A stretch of DNA of 15,038 nt from SAR202 cluster bacterium (GTDB lineage Bacteria; Chloroflexota; Dehalococcoidia; Lucifugimonadales; UBA826). Numbering within the stretch: position 1 is the first letter of the stretch; every line of letters starts with the position of its first letter. A model generated the notes under the pieces. The model was not told the DNA's origin and did no database searches. It saw only the letters and a list, made by a program, of their open reading frames with translations. The translations under genes and the position numbers were made by a program. Shown in pieces: positions 14,972-15,038 of this stretch. Location of the stretch: NCBI GenBank assembly GCA_009392675.1, contig VFFY01000143.1:1-15038 (forward strand), in the 5' to 3' direction.

Positions 14972-15038
14972 ATGTCTTTAAGGGCAGCAGTCAAAAACAA
15001 AAAGACATCACAGGGTATATCCTATCGAAATGGAGAAA

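Noticed and set aside
1..15038. Selenoprotein genes with in-frame TGA, suggested by the presence of selA
   Set aside because: Extending the TGA-ending genes that could be read through (MFS, Nudix, the first ABC subunit) gives no family-like continuation; no SECIS-like hairpin or tRNA(Sec) was recognised by eye.
1..15038. CRISPR array, toxin-antitoxin, defence or mobile-element system
   Set aside because: No repeat-spacer pattern, transposase, integrase or defence-family protein is visible; gene content is housekeeping and transport.

Overview
The window looks like a compact chromosomal stretch from a free-living bacterium with a moderately AT-rich genome (roughly 42% G+C by eye). Thirteen complete protein genes and one partial gene fill almost all of it. 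No gap without a gene exceeds 300 bases. I see no rRNA, tRNA, insertion sequence, CRISPR array or prophage gene. Genes meet tail-to-tail with overlaps of 4-6 bases in three places, which suggests a streamlined genome. A probable F420-dependent oxidoreductase of the Rv0121 type, a fumarase of the mycobacterial-like class II type, selenocysteine machinery and a NrtS-like protein would fit a marine Chloroflexota (SAR202/Dehalococcoidia-like) or a similar lineage. That placement is inference and not firm.

Left part (1-3706): the 5' end of coaE (dephospho-CoA kinase) points left. Divergent from it is selA (selenocysteine synthase), followed at once and in the same frame by a small Smr-domain gene. 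Convergent with that pair is a short membrane protein resembling the nitrate/nitrite transporter NrtS, carrying an N-terminal zinc-binding motif. Divergent from it is rarA (replication-associated AAA+ ATPase).

Middle (3714-10178): an MFS efflux-type transporter and a low-specificity threonine aldolase run leftward. A COG2945-type alpha/beta hydrolase and fumC run rightward. A class II CCA-adding/poly(A) polymerase family enzyme runs leftward, and a zinc-ribbon Nudix hydrolase runs rightward.

Right part (10173-15038): all complete genes run leftward. They are a zinc-ribbon protein with a DUF4177-like tail, an F420-type PPOX-fold oxidoreductase, and a translationally coupled pair of ABC exporter half-transporters. 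The pair shows textbook asymmetry, with one degenerate and one competent ATP site, so it should work as a heterodimer. A sigma70-like promoter at the right edge points to a further gene outside the window.

Most genes are housekeeping or metabolic and I do not see an obvious new multi-gene system. The most noteworthy items are the zinc-motif NrtS-like protein, the selA leader and the in-frame selA/Smr junction, the divergent Smr motifs, the zinc-ribbon/DUF4177 protein, and several inverted repeats in promoter gaps. Several start codons were moved inward from the longest reading frame (rarA, nrtS-like, fumC, Nudix, PPOX) because ribosome-binding sites or family alignment favoured the shorter form.
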